A stretch of 43,472 nt of DNA from an uncultured Clostridia bacterium (GTDB taxonomy: Bacteria; Bacillota; Clostridia; TANB77; UBA1234), in NCBI GenBank assembly GCA_934149305.1, contig CAKPEF010000014.1:1-43472 (forward strand). The letters are read 5' to 3'. Below, piece after piece: positions 16,733 through 24,524 of the stretch (positions are counted from its first letter, which is position 1; each line of letters opens with the position of its first letter). The notes beneath the pieces are model-generated. The model searched no databases. It was not told the origin of the DNA and was given only the letters and a program-made list of their open reading frames with translations. The position numbers and the translations under genes were made by a program.

Positions 16733-17836
16733 TTGAAAAAAATTTTAAAATCATTAGATTATATGATAATAATAATTTCTCTTGCATTATTTGTAATTGG
16801 AATTATTGCACTTTATAGTGCAAATGGAGGAGTAAATGGCGACACCTCCGAAGTAACCAAGCAGTTGGTTTGGTTTCGGCGTAGGTATAATAGGAATGAT
16901 AGTAGTATTATTCATAGATTACGACTTGCTTGGCAAACTGTGGATACCAACATATATATTAACAGCAATAGCGTTAGTAGCAGTATTATTCACAAAACCA
17001 ATTAACCGGCGCCACAAGTTGGTTTCAAATAGGAAAAATAAGCATACAACCCAGCGAAATAGCAAAGATAACACTAATTATAGGGCTTCGGAAAGCTCTT
17101 AGAATATTTTAAAAACAAAAAAACATTAAACAAACCCTTATCAGTACTTGCAATACTTGCATATATTGCTGTGCCGTGTTTACTACTTGCAAAGCAACCA
17201 GACTACGGAACGGCTATGGTCTTTTTAGTTGTTTCAGCACTTATGATTTTTGTGGCTGGAATAAACATTTGGTATATAGTGGGCGCGGTTGTGACTGTAG
17301 TTATCAGTGTATTTTTAGCATATCAATATGTTTTGCCAGACTATGCAAAGAACAGAATTTTAGTTTTTTTAAATCCAGAAATGGATCCTAGAGGAGCAGG
17401 ATACAACATAATACAATCAGAAATGGCTGTAGGCTCTGGCAAGATGTGGGGAATGGGGCTTTTCAGCGGAAATCAAACACAGCTTGGGTACTTGCCAATG
17501 AAAACAACAGACTTTATATTTGCTGTAATAAGTGAAGAAATGGGATTTGTAATTTCATGTTTAGTTGTAAGTCTATTTGTATTACTGATAGCGAAAAGTA
17601 TATACATAGGAAAAACTGCAAAAGATGATTACGGTTCATTTATAGCAGTAGGAGTTGCCGGAATGTTTTTGGCACACTTTTTAGAAAATGTTGGTATGAA
17701 TATAGGGCTTATGCCAATCACAGGAATACCGCTTCCATTTATAAGTTATGGCGGAAGTGCGATGCTTACAAATTTTGCAGGACTTGGATTACTACTTAGT
17801 GTAAGTGGTAGACGAAACAAAAAGATGTTTGAATAA
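16733..17836 (+). CDS. rodA: Peptidoglycan glycosyltransferase RodA (needs three +1 shifts)
   Basis: SEDS-family glycosyltransferase that polymerises lipid II during elongation with a class B PBP. The zero frame is broken three times, at CGG 16877, 17007 and 17089. Skipping each C restores one 366-residue membrane protein, normal RodA length, with many hydrophobic helices and conserved motifs: INGATSWFQIG...QPSEIAKI, LLAKQPDYGTA and the C-terminal MPITGIPLPFISYGGSAM. The TTG start at 16733 has GGAGG eight bases upstream. All three recoded residues are Gly49, Gly92 and Gly119; Gly92 is the conserved Gly of the NGA-W motif. Three independent shifts in a probably essential gene argue against decay. 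Confidence 0.92.
16877..16880 (+). other. +1 CGG shift site 4: TTT-C-GGC, Gly49 of RodA
   Basis: In frame from TTG 16733. Skipping C16877 gives GVGIIGMIVVLFIDYDLL, a transmembrane segment and loop. Confidence 0.88.
17007..17010 (+). other. +1 CGG shift site 5: AAC-C-GGC, Gly92 of RodA
   Basis: In frame after site 4. Skipping C17007 gives GATSWFQIGKISIQPSE, the conserved RodA/FtsW loop. Confidence 0.9.
17089..17092 (+). other. +1 CGG shift site 6: CTT-C-GGA, Gly119 of RodA
   Basis: In frame after site 5. Skipping C17089 gives GKLLEYFKNKK and stays open to the stop at 17834. Confidence 0.88.
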
Positions 17837-17887
17837 GGGTTATAGGTGAATCCGCAAAACCTAAATAAAAACAGATTGGAAATAAAA

Positions 17888-18833
17888 ATGATTCATAAAA
17901 TAAAAATAGGAAATGTAGAAATAAATAATAATGTTTTTTTAGCACCAATGGCAGGAATAACAGATATATCATATAGAAGCATATGCAAAGAATTTGGCGT
18001 GCGGACTTACATATAGTGAAATGATAAGTGCAAAGGGAATGTACTATAACGATGAAAAAACAAAACTACTAATGCAAAAAGCAGAAAATGAAGTGCCATT
18101 TGCAATTCAAATCTTTGGCTCTGATGCAGATATAATGGCAAGCACTGTAGAAGAAGTTGGCAAACATGCAGATATTATAGACATAAACATGGGATGTCCT
18201 GCACCAAAAGTTGTGAAAAATGGCGATGGTTCAAAACTAATGCTAAGTCCAAAACTAATAGATGAAATAACAAAAAAAGTCGTAGAAAAATCAAATGTTC
18301 CAGTAACAATAAAAATCAGAAAGGGTTGGAATGGCGAGCATATAAATGCAGTGCAAATTGCCAAAATAGCCGAAAAAAATGGTATTTCTGCAATAACTGT
18401 ACATGGAAGAACAAGAGAAGAATTTTATTCTGGCAAGGCTGACTGGGATATAATAAAAGAAGTAAAAGAAGCTGTATCTATACCCGTGATTGGAAATGGC
18501 GATATAACTAGCATAGAAAGCGCAAATGAGATATTTCAAAAAACAAATTGTGATGCAATAATGATAGGAAGAGCAAGTCTAGGAAATCCTTGGATTTTTA
18601 AAGAAATAATCACTGGAGAAAAAATAGAAAAATCATGTGAAGATGTTAAAAACATGATAATAAAACACTTAAATATGTTAGTTAAAGAAAAAGGCGAATA
18701 CACAGCAATAAGAGAAATGAGAAAACATATTGGTTGGTATATAAAAGGTTTTGCAAATGCTTCAGAGATAAGAAAAAAAGTATGTGAGATAGAAGAAATA
18801 AGCGAGCTAAAAAATGTAATAGAAAATATATAA
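17888..18833 (+). CDS. dus: tRNA-dihydrouridine synthase, DusB type (needs +1 shift at CGG 18002)
   Basis: FMN-dependent enzyme that reduces uridine to dihydrouridine in tRNA. Skipping the C of CGG 18002 yields 314 residues. Motifs: VFLAPMAGITDISYRSIC at the N-terminus, GLTYSEMISAKGM directly after the shift, INMGCPAPKVVKNGDGSKLM with the catalytic Cys, VTIKIRKGW, ITVHGRTREEFYSGKADW and IPVIGNGDI. The recoded Gly39 matches the conserved Gly before the SEM motif. ATG 17888 has a weak GGAA upstream; the gene follows rodA by 51 bases and is probably cotranscribed. Without the shift only about 40 residues would be made. Confidence 0.92.
18002..18005 (+). other. +1 CGG shift site 7: GTG-C-GGA, Gly39 of Dus
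   Basis: In frame from ATG 17888. Skipping C18002 joins CKEFGV to GLTYSEMISAKG. Confidence 0.88.
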
Positions 18834-18846
18834 TAACCATAAACTA

Positions 18847-18892
18847 AAAGAGACTAAATTTGTTTTTTACAAATACTAGTCTCTTAATTTTT
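18847..18892. terminator. Bidirectional terminator between dus and mazF
   Basis: AAGAGACTA pairs with TAGTCTCTT around an inner TTTGT/ACAAA stem. T-rich sequence follows on the plus side and a matching run on the minus side. It serves two convergent genes. Confidence 0.75.
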
Positions 18893-19238
18893 AACCTTGT
18901 AGACCAAAACTAATGCCAAGAGCATTATTCACTTGCCCCATAATAGTTTCATCAACTTGACCAATTTTCTCTTTAAGTCTAGATTTATCAATAGTTCTTA
19001 TTTGTTCTGCTAGAATAACAGAGTTTTTCATCAAACCATATTCTTTTGAATCTATGTTAATATGTGTAGGAAGCTTATTTTTGCTTGTTTGTGAGGTAAT
19101 TGCTGCTGCGATTACAGTGGGACTAAACTTATTTCCAACATCGTTTTGAATTATTAAAACCGGCCTAACACCACCTTGTTCAGAGCCTATAACAGGGCTT
19201 AAGTCAGCATAATACATATCTCCTCTTTTAATAGTCAA
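18891..19238 (-). CDS. mazF: MazF/EndoA-type mRNA interferase toxin, no adjacent antitoxin
   Basis: Toxin of 115 residues, very close to B. subtilis EndoA: TIKRGDMYYADLSPVIGSEQ, GGVRPVLIIQND, GNKFSPTVIAAAITSQ and LAEQIRTIDKSRLKEKIG. It is a sequence-specific, ribosome-independent endoribonuclease. I take the TTG at 19238 as start because AGAGGTG lies six bases upstream; a GTG at 19247 overlaps that site. EndoA normally follows its antitoxin gene, but no ribbon-helix-helix ORF lies upstream in the 190 bases before the next, divergent gene, so the antitoxin must be elsewhere or lost. Confidence 0.92.
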   Translation of the reverse strand: MTIKRGDMYYADLSPVIGSEQGGVRPVLIIQNDVGNKFSPTVIAAAITSQTSKNKLPTHINIDSKEYGLMKNSVILAEQIRTIDKSRLKEKIGQVDETIMGQVNNALGISFGLQG

Positions 19239-19361
19239 ATAACTCACCTCTATTTCTATGTGTAATATAATTGTTTCCGCAAAATGAGATTTTTATTCCA
19301 AAATATAGGTGGTATCAATATTATTTTATGCAAATACTAAAATTATGTTAATCAAAAATAT

Positions 19362-19390
19362 TGATTTTAATGCCGTAATATGCTAAAATT
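19362..19390 (+). promoter_or_regulatory. Promoter of the PLD-like protein gene
   Basis: TTGATT (19362-19367), a 17-base spacer and TAAAAT (19385-19390), 24 bases before AAAGGAG. Confidence 0.55.
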
Positions 19391-19428
19391 TTAAATTAGA
19401 TGAAATTATATAAAGGAGCGGAAATTAT

Positions 19429-20679
19429 ATGGATATCAAGTTTATGAACCAACCAAAAGATGTACAGATGGGAAAGATATTAAACACAAGGCTAGAAGAA
19501 AACTTTAAAGAAGCATGGATAGTATCAGGAATATCAAAAGACTCTGGCATTGAGCTATTACTTGCATCTGTTGAAAATGCTATAAAAAGAGACATGAAAG
19601 TAAATGTTATGCTTGGAGTAGACAGAAAAAACACATCAAAAGACGCACTTACAAAACTATTATCTGTTGGTGCAAATTTAAGTATCCATGTAAATGGAGA
19701 TTCAAATAAAGTAGAGACAAGAATATATGCCTTTGAATCAGAAAATGATAATTCATATATTTATATATCTGGTGGAAAGCTATCAGAGGGAGGACTTACA
19801 GAAAACAATTGCATAATAACAGAGATAAAATATGAAGCTAAAGAATATGAAAACTTTAAATTGTTTAAGCAACAACTTTTACTTGGAACAGAAAATATAT
19901 TTAAAACTGTTGATAAAAATGACATAGAATTGCTTGCAATGAAAGGTGAAATTGTAGCAAGAATAACAGAAAGAAAAATTCCAAGCATTAGTGAATTGTA
20001 TGGTGAGAAAGAAAACATAGTAGGCGAGCAAATATATGATGAGGGCAAAAGCTTAGGATTGTTCGACAAAGATGAATTAGAAAATATAGATATAGAAATA
20101 GATGATAAAATAGACATCAAAAAAAATGTTGAAATGGAAGCTGAAAAAGAAGCGAAAGAAAATATATTCGAAAAAACAAACAAAACGCAAGAAGACCTAG
20201 ATAGACTTTTAGGAATAGAAAAAGAAGAAACAACTTCACAAAAATCAAGAATAGTAAAAGATTTAAATGAAAACGATTTTAAAAACATGACAACTTTAAT
20301 AATAGAGGCAGGCAAACCTCTTGCAAAAGATAAAGAAGTAAAAGAGATTAGAATTCCAAGAAGTCTTGCTATGCTTATGCCTGAATATTTAAATGTAGAA
20401 ACAGAAAAACAAATAAACTTAGATATAGTAGATAATAAAACAAACAGAGAGTACAGTGAAGAAGCAAAAATATATGATAATGGAAAAGGAGTTTCAATCA
20501 GCTCACCGAAATTGTCAGAAGTAAATATAGAAGAAAATGATGTAATAAGAATAATAAAAATCGATAATGAAAAATATAAAATTGAAATAATAAGAAATAG
20601 CACAGATGAATATAATGTGTGGGAAAGATATTGCACAAACACAATAAAGGGAACAAAAAGAAGATTTGGAATAATATAA
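19429..20679 (+). CDS. PLD-like domain protein of unknown role
   Basis: A 416-residue soluble protein. Residues 1-150 resemble the phospholipase-D-like fold of NgoFVII-type and helicase-associated nucleases: NFKEAWIVSGISKDSGIELL, then VNVMLGVDRKNTSKDALTKL and YIYISGGKLSEGGLTENNCI, which stands where catalytic HKD proteins have GSxNLTxGGLxxNxE. The catalytic His-x-Lys is not visible (VETRIYAF occupies its place), so the domain is probably inactive or binding only. The middle is an acidic coiled-coil-like linker; the C-terminal 110 residues (from IRIPRSLAMLMPEYLN) form a second domain I cannot name. A purine-rich AAAGGAG precedes ATG 19429. No partner gene adjoins it. Confidence 0.6.
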   Translation: MDIKFMNQPKDVQMGKILNTRLEENFKEAWIVSGISKDSGIELLLASVENAIKRDMKVNVMLGVDRKNTSKDALTKLLSVGANLSIHVNGDSNKVETRIYAFESENDNSYIYISGGKLSEGGLTENNCIITEIKYEAKEYENFKLFKQQLLLGTENIFKTVDKNDIELLAMKGEIVARITERKIPSISELYGEKENIVGEQIYDEGKSLGLFDKDELENIDIEIDDKIDIKKNVEMEAEKEAKENIFEKTNKTQEDLDRLLGIEKEETTSQKSRIVKDLNENDFKNMTTLIIEAGKPLAKDKEVKEIRIPRSLAMLMPEYLNVETEKQINLDIVDNKTNREYSEEAKIYDNGKGVSISSPKLSEVNIEENDVIRIIKIDNEKYKIEIIRNSTDEYNVWERYCTNTIKGTKRRFGII

Positions 20680-20684
20680 AAATA

Positions 20685-20732
20685 AGAGACCATAAATAGA
20701 GCAAAACTTTATTTTATGGTCTTTTGTTTTTC
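20685..20732 (+). terminator. Intrinsic terminator
   Basis: AGACCATAAA and TTTATGGTCT flank a loop and are followed by TTTGTTTTT. Confidence 0.82.
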
Positions 20733-20763
20733 TAAAAACCTTACGGATACTTAGAAAAAACAC

Positions 20764-20792
20764 TTGAAAATAACCCTATATAAATATATAAT
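20764..20792 (+). promoter_or_regulatory. Promoter of the DUF4321-radC-mre operon
   Basis: TTGAAA (20764-20769), a 17-base spacer and TATAAT (20787-20792), 41 bases before ATG 20833. Confidence 0.68.
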
Positions 20793-20832
20793 AATTTTCA
20801 TAAAGGGATACAAAAGAAAAGGGTGGAAATAG

Positions 20833-21085
20833 ATGAGCGAAAAAAGATTTTGGTTGTTTTTAATTTTTTTATTTTCAGGAATTATCGTAGGGGGATTACT
20901 TCGGAGAGTTAGCGGCTGGAGTATCTTGGCTTTCGTGGCTTGCATATGGAAAAAGTTTTGGATTAACAGAACCATTAGTGCTTGACATTTCTATAATGCA
21001 ACTTACATTTAAGATAATGGTTACATTAAATGTAGCAAGTATAATAGGAATTATAATTGCAGTTATAGTGTACAAAAAGATTTAG
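20833..21085 (+). CDS. DUF4321 small membrane protein (needs +1 shift at CGG 20902)
   Basis: The gene is invisible as a single frame. Skipping the C of CGG 20902 gives 83 residues with two membrane helices: MSEKRFWLFLIFLFSGIIVG at the start and a second from TFKIMVTLNVASIIGIIIAV to the end. The recoded residue is the second Gly of IVGGLLGELA, the signature of DUF4321 proteins, which in Clostridia often precede radC-mreB. The function is unknown; the location suggests the cell envelope or its morphogenesis. GGGTGG lies upstream of ATG 20833. It heads the operon and radC follows 33 bases later. Confidence 0.83.
20902..20905 (+). other. +1 CGG shift site 8: CTT-C-GGA, Gly24 of the DUF4321 protein
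   Basis: In frame from ATG 20833. Skipping C20902 gives GELAAGVSWLSWLAYGKSF and runs to the stop at 21083. Confidence 0.87.
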
Positions 21086-21118
21086 TTTTGGGGGCCAATT
21101 TTAAAAGGAGAGATTGGC

Positions 21119-21802
21119 GTGAAAATTAAAGAATTACCAGTAATGGAAAGACCGTATGAAAAATTAGAAGAGCATGGAGCAGAAAGTTTATCAAATGCTG
21201 AATTACTTGCTATTATAATAAAGACAGGTACTAAAGATTACACATCAGTACAAATTGCACAAGATTTATTAAAAGAAGACATAGAGAAAAAAGGAATAAC
21301 ATTTTTAAACGAAATGAGTATAGAAGAATTGGTCTTAAAAAAAGGCATTGGAAGAGTTAAAGCGATACAGTTGAAGGCAATAGCAGAACTTGCATTAAGA
21401 GCAAATAAACCAATAAAAATAATAAAACAAAAAATACTAACACCAGAGGATGTTTCAAAAATACTAATGCCATCATTAAAAAATGAAAAACAAGAAATAA
21501 TAAAAACAATTCTTTTAGACACACAAAATCAAATAATAAAAATTGTGACAAATGCAATCGGTGGGCTTAGTTCAAGTCAAATAGAAGCGCGTGAAATATT
21601 TAGGGAGCCAATAAAGGTAGGAGCTTCAAAAATAATATTAGTACATAATCATCCAAGTGGAAATCCATCTCCGAGTAGTGCAGACATAGATTTCACAAAA
21701 ACAATCAGCAAAGTTGGACAAATTGTTGGAATACAAGTACTTGACCACATTGTAATAGGGTATGACAAAATAGCGAGTTTAAAAAGATTAAAAAAATTTT
21801 AA
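21119..21802 (+). CDS. radC: RadC-family JAB-domain protein
   Basis: A 227-residue RadC-family protein. An N-terminal helix-hairpin-helix-like region (ESLSNAELLAIIIKTGTKDY, then LKKGIGRVKAIQLKAI) precedes a JAB/MPN+ metalloprotease-like domain with the metal motif HNHPSGNPSPSSADID (His176, His178, Asp189). Despite its name, a role in DNA repair is doubtful; the family is conserved next to mreB in many Firmicutes. The GTG start at 21119 follows AAAAGGAGAG. It is the second gene of the DUF4321-radC-mre operon, with a dispersed repeat between it and mreB. Confidence 0.93.
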   Translation: MKIKELPVMERPYEKLEEHGAESLSNAELLAIIIKTGTKDYTSVQIAQDLLKEDIEKKGITFLNEMSIEELVLKKGIGRVKAIQLKAIAELALRANKPIKIIKQKILTPEDVSKILMPSLKNEKQEIIKTILLDTQNQIIKIVTNAIGGLSSSQIEAREIFREPIKVGASKIILVHNHPSGNPSPSSADIDFTKTISKVGQIVGIQVLDHIVIGYDKIASLKRLKKF

Positions 21803-21856
21803 AGATATGTAGTCTGTATTCCATAAAAATATATTGGATAATAAGTGTAAAAAAAT

Positions 21857-21925
21857 AGGTAATGTAAGCTAATTAAAAAAATATGCTACAAAAATGTAGC
21901 TTAAGATTAGGTGTGCTCCATAAAA
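21857..21925 (+). repeat. Dispersed intergenic repeat, copy 3
   Basis: 5' block AGGTAATGTAAGCTAATT, then core TGTAGCTTAAGATTAGGTGT and GCTCCATAAAA. It ends about 28 bases before the mreB ribosome-binding site. Confidence 0.8.
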
Positions 21926-21964
21926 TTAGTGAAAACAACCAGAAAATAGATTGGAGGAAATAAA

Positions 21965-22988
21965 ATGGGCTTTTTTGCAAAAGACATTGGAATAGATTTA
22001 GGAACGGCAAATACATTAGTACATTTAAAAGGAAGAGGAATAATAATAAGAGAACCTTCTGTTGTTGCCGTTGATAAATATACAGGACAAGTGGTGGCAG
22101 TTGGAATGGAAGCAAAAGAAATGCTTCGGAAGAACTCCCGAGAATTTAGATGCAATAAGACCACTTAAAGATGGCGTAATTGCAGATTTTACAGCAACTA
22201 GAATGATGCTAAAATACTTAATAGATAAAGCTTGTCAAAGATATGTATTTGCAAGACCTAGAGTAGTTGTATGTGTACCAACAGGAGTAACAGAAGTTGA
22301 AGAAAGAGCAGTAGAAGAAGCAACATCAGATGCTGGAGCTAGAGAAACATACCTTATGGAAGAGCCAATGGCAGCGGCTATAGGAGCAGGATTAAAAGTA
22401 GGCGATCCTAGCGGAACTATGATAGTAGATATAGGTGGAGGCACAAGTGAAATATGTGTAATATCACTAGGTGGAGTTGTAACAAGTAAATCACTAAGAA
22501 TCGCTGGTGATGAATTAAATGAAGCAATAGTTGATTATGTCAAGAAGAAATTCAATGTTGCAATAGGAGAAACAACTGCAGAAGAAATAAAAATGTCAAT
22601 AGGCTCTGCATATCCATCAATGACAACAGAAGAAATGGATGTAAAGGGAAGGGATTTTTCAACAGGTCTTCCAAGAACTATAACAGTAACATCGGTTCAA
22701 ATAGAAGAGGCAATGAAAGAAGTAATAATGCAAATAGTAGATGGAATAAAAATGACACTTGAAAAAACACCACCTGAACTTGCAGCAGATATAATGGTAA
22801 ACGGAATTACACTTTCTGGTGGAGGAGCGCTAATTAAAAACTTTGATAGGCTTCTTGCACTTGAAACAGGCATACCTGTAAATATAGCAGAAAATCCATT
22901 AGACTGCGTAGTAAAAGGCGCGGGAAAAGTATTAGATGATTTAGATAATTTAAAGAGCGTATTTATAAACTCAAAAAGAAGAAGATAA
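21965..22988 (+). CDS. mreB: Rod-shape-determining actin MreB (needs +1 shift at CGG 22127)
   Basis: Bacterial actin that guides lateral wall synthesis with MreC, MreD, RodA and PBP2. Skipping the C of CGG 22127 gives 340 residues, normal for MreB/Mbl. Motifs: the phosphate-1 loop GIDLGTANTLV near residue 9, REPSVVAVD, LMEEPMAAAIGAGL, phosphate-2 DIGGGTSEICVISLGG and adenosine-motif GGGALIKNFD. The recoded Gly55 (EML-G-RTPENL) is conserved in MreB proteins. ATG 21965 follows TTGGAGGAAA. In zero frame translation would end at 22168 after 67 residues, so rod shape depends on the shift. Confidence 0.95.
22127..22130 (+). other. +1 CGG shift site 9: CTT-C-GGA, Gly55 of MreB
   Basis: In frame from ATG 21965. 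Skipping C22127 gives GRTPENLDAIRPLKDGVIAD, standard MreB sequence. Confidence 0.92.
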
Positions 22989-22996
22989 AACACACC

Positions 22997-23033
22997 GAGA
23001 ATATGTAGCGGAGCTTAGGCATGCTCTATAAAA
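22997..23033 (+). repeat. Dispersed intergenic repeat, copy 4
   Basis: Variant core TGTAGCGGAGCTTAGGCATG, then CTCTATAAAAAA, inside the mreB-mreC gap, ending just before the mreC ribosome-binding site AGAGGAGG. Confidence 0.72.
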
Positions 23034-23050
23034 AAGAGGAGGACAATTTG

Positions 23051-23884
23051 TTGAAACAAAGCAAAGTAAAAACACTATTTAAGATTATTTTTATAATTTT
23101 AATATTTGTTTGTATAAATTATACAAATGGCACAAATAGAAAAGTTACTATCTTTGAAGAAATTGTCTCAAATCTAATCACACTTCCACAAAGACTAATA
23201 GTAAATATAAAAAATTATGTGAGTGATAATAACAATCAATACTTTAGTGATGTGAAAGCGCTAAAGGAAGAGAATGAAAAAATAAAAGAAGAAAATATCG
23301 CATTAAAAGAAAAAATGATAAATTATGAAGCAGTAGTTTCAGAAAATGAAGTATTAAAAAGCCACATAAAACTTTCAAATTTATATCCGAACTATTCAGT
23401 AATAGTTGCGGATATAATAATGGGTTCAGTAAGCAATTGGGAGTATACATATGTCATAAATAGAGGAAGTAGCGAAGGAATAGAGCCAAATATGGCAGTA
23501 ATATCAGAAGATGGACTAGTTGGATATATCGAGTCAGTAACAAACCATACTGCAAAGATAGTGTCAATACTTGATGCGGGAAACGCTGTTAGCGCTAGAG
23601 TTACAAGAACTAGAGATACCGTTATATCAAAGGGAAGTATTACACTTGCTAAAGATAAGCAAATGAGAATAACAAATATTCCGATAGGTGTAACTCTTGT
23701 AGAAGGCGATAAAATAGAAACATCTGGCATGGGTGGAATATATCCAAAAGGAATATTGATTGGAAAAATAAAGACTTTTGAACAAAAAGAAAATCCAGTT
23801 GAAAATGAAGCAATAGTAGAATCATATGTTGACTTTGGAAGATTAGAAACTGTTGCAATAATAACGAATATGCAGGGGGAGTAA
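23051..23884 (+). CDS. mreC: Rod-shape-determining protein MreC
   Basis: Bitopic scaffold of the elongation complex, 277 residues. A membrane anchor (KVKTLFKIIFIILIFVCINY) is followed by a coiled coil (KALKEENEKIKEENIALKEK) and the MreC beta-barrel region, with YVINRGSSEGIEPNMAVI...GLVGYIESVT and PIGVTLVEGDKIETSGMGGI, both typical. The start is one of two adjacent TTG codons (23048 or 23051); the second is better spaced from AGGAGG. It lies 62 bases after mreB, behind a copy of the dispersed repeat. Confidence 0.9.
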   Translation: MKQSKVKTLFKIIFIILIFVCINYTNGTNRKVTIFEEIVSNLITLPQRLIVNIKNYVSDNNNQYFSDVKALKEENEKIKEENIALKEKMINYEAVVSENEVLKSHIKLSNLYPNYSVIVADIIMGSVSNWEYTYVINRGSSEGIEPNMAVISEDGLVGYIESVTNHTAKIVSILDAGNAVSARVTRTRDTVISKGSITLAKDKQMRITNIPIGVTLVEGDKIETSGMGGIYPKGILIGKIKTFEQKENPVENEAIVESYVDFGRLETVAIITNMQGE

Positions 23885-23926
23885 GAAAGATGAAAATTTG
23901 TTACTTTCCTATTGTATAAAAATCGA

Positions 23927-23950
23927 TTTAGCGAGCATGTGCTCGCTAAA
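23927..23950 (+). repeat. Perfect hairpin in the mreC-mreD gap
   Basis: TTTAGCGAGCA and TGCTCGCTAAA, exact complements with a 2-base centre, lie just before the mreD AGGAGGG. No T-run follows, so it is more likely an mRNA processing or stability element. It resembles the GAGCACA/TGTGCTC hairpin of repeat copy 6. Confidence 0.7.
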
Positions 23951-23965
23951 CTCTTAGGAGGGAAA

Positions 23966-24487
23966 ATGAAAAAAGTTTTAGTCGGAATAATTGTATTTTT
24001 AGTCATCATATTTTTATTATTGTTACAAATAAACCTATTGAATGTAGTAACGCTATTTGGTGCTAGTGCTAATATTGGAATCATTTTGGTATCAATAATA
24101 GGAGTAATGTGTGGCACAACTGTTGGCATAATGGTAGGTTCATCATATGGCTTAATGGTAGATATAATAGCAGGAAAATCAATAGGATTGTATATGCTTT
24201 TATATATGTTACTTGGCTATTTGTGTGGAAAAGTAGGAAAAGGATTTTCAAAAGAAAGCAAAATGACAATGACAATAATAACTGTAATAGCTACTGCATT
24301 ATTTGAAATAGCAACATATGTAGTTTGCATTATGGTGTATAAATATGAAAAATCATTTATAATGCTTATCTTTACAATTTTAAAAGAGGCTATTTATAAC
24401 ATGATTATTGCACTTATTTTATTTAAACCCCTTAGCGTATTAGCAGAAATAATAAATAAATCAAAAGACAGTTATTATTTGCTATAA
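23966..24487 (+). CDS. mreD: Rod-shape-determining protein MreD
   Basis: Polytopic membrane protein of 173 residues with about five or six hydrophobic helices, in the standard position after mreC. Sequence conservation in MreD is low, so the call rests on topology, size and order: KKVLVGIIVFLVIIFLLLLQ at the N-terminus, then a glycine-rich segment (VMCGTTVGIMVGSSYGLMVD) that fits the family pattern. ATG 23966 follows AGGAGGG; a longer frame from 23912 would run through the intergenic hairpin. It is thought to link MreC to RodA/PBP2. Confidence 0.85.
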   Translation: MKKVLVGIIVFLVIIFLLLLQINLLNVVTLFGASANIGIILVSIIGVMCGTTVGIMVGSSYGLMVDIIAGKSIGLYMLLYMLLGYLCGKVGKGFSKESKMTMTIITVIATALFEIATYVVCIMVYKYEKSFIMLIFTILKEAIYNMIIALILFKPLSVLAEIINKSKDSYYLL

Positions 24488-24524
24488 ACTAAGAAAAATG
24501 AAGCAAGAGAATTTGAGGTGAAAG

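Noticed and set aside
16733..17836. rodA, mreB, PBP2, dus, yafQ and others as pseudogenes
   Set aside because: All breaks follow one rule (extra C before GGN), there are no other frame breaks or internal stops, all conserved motifs are kept, and several genes are probably essential.
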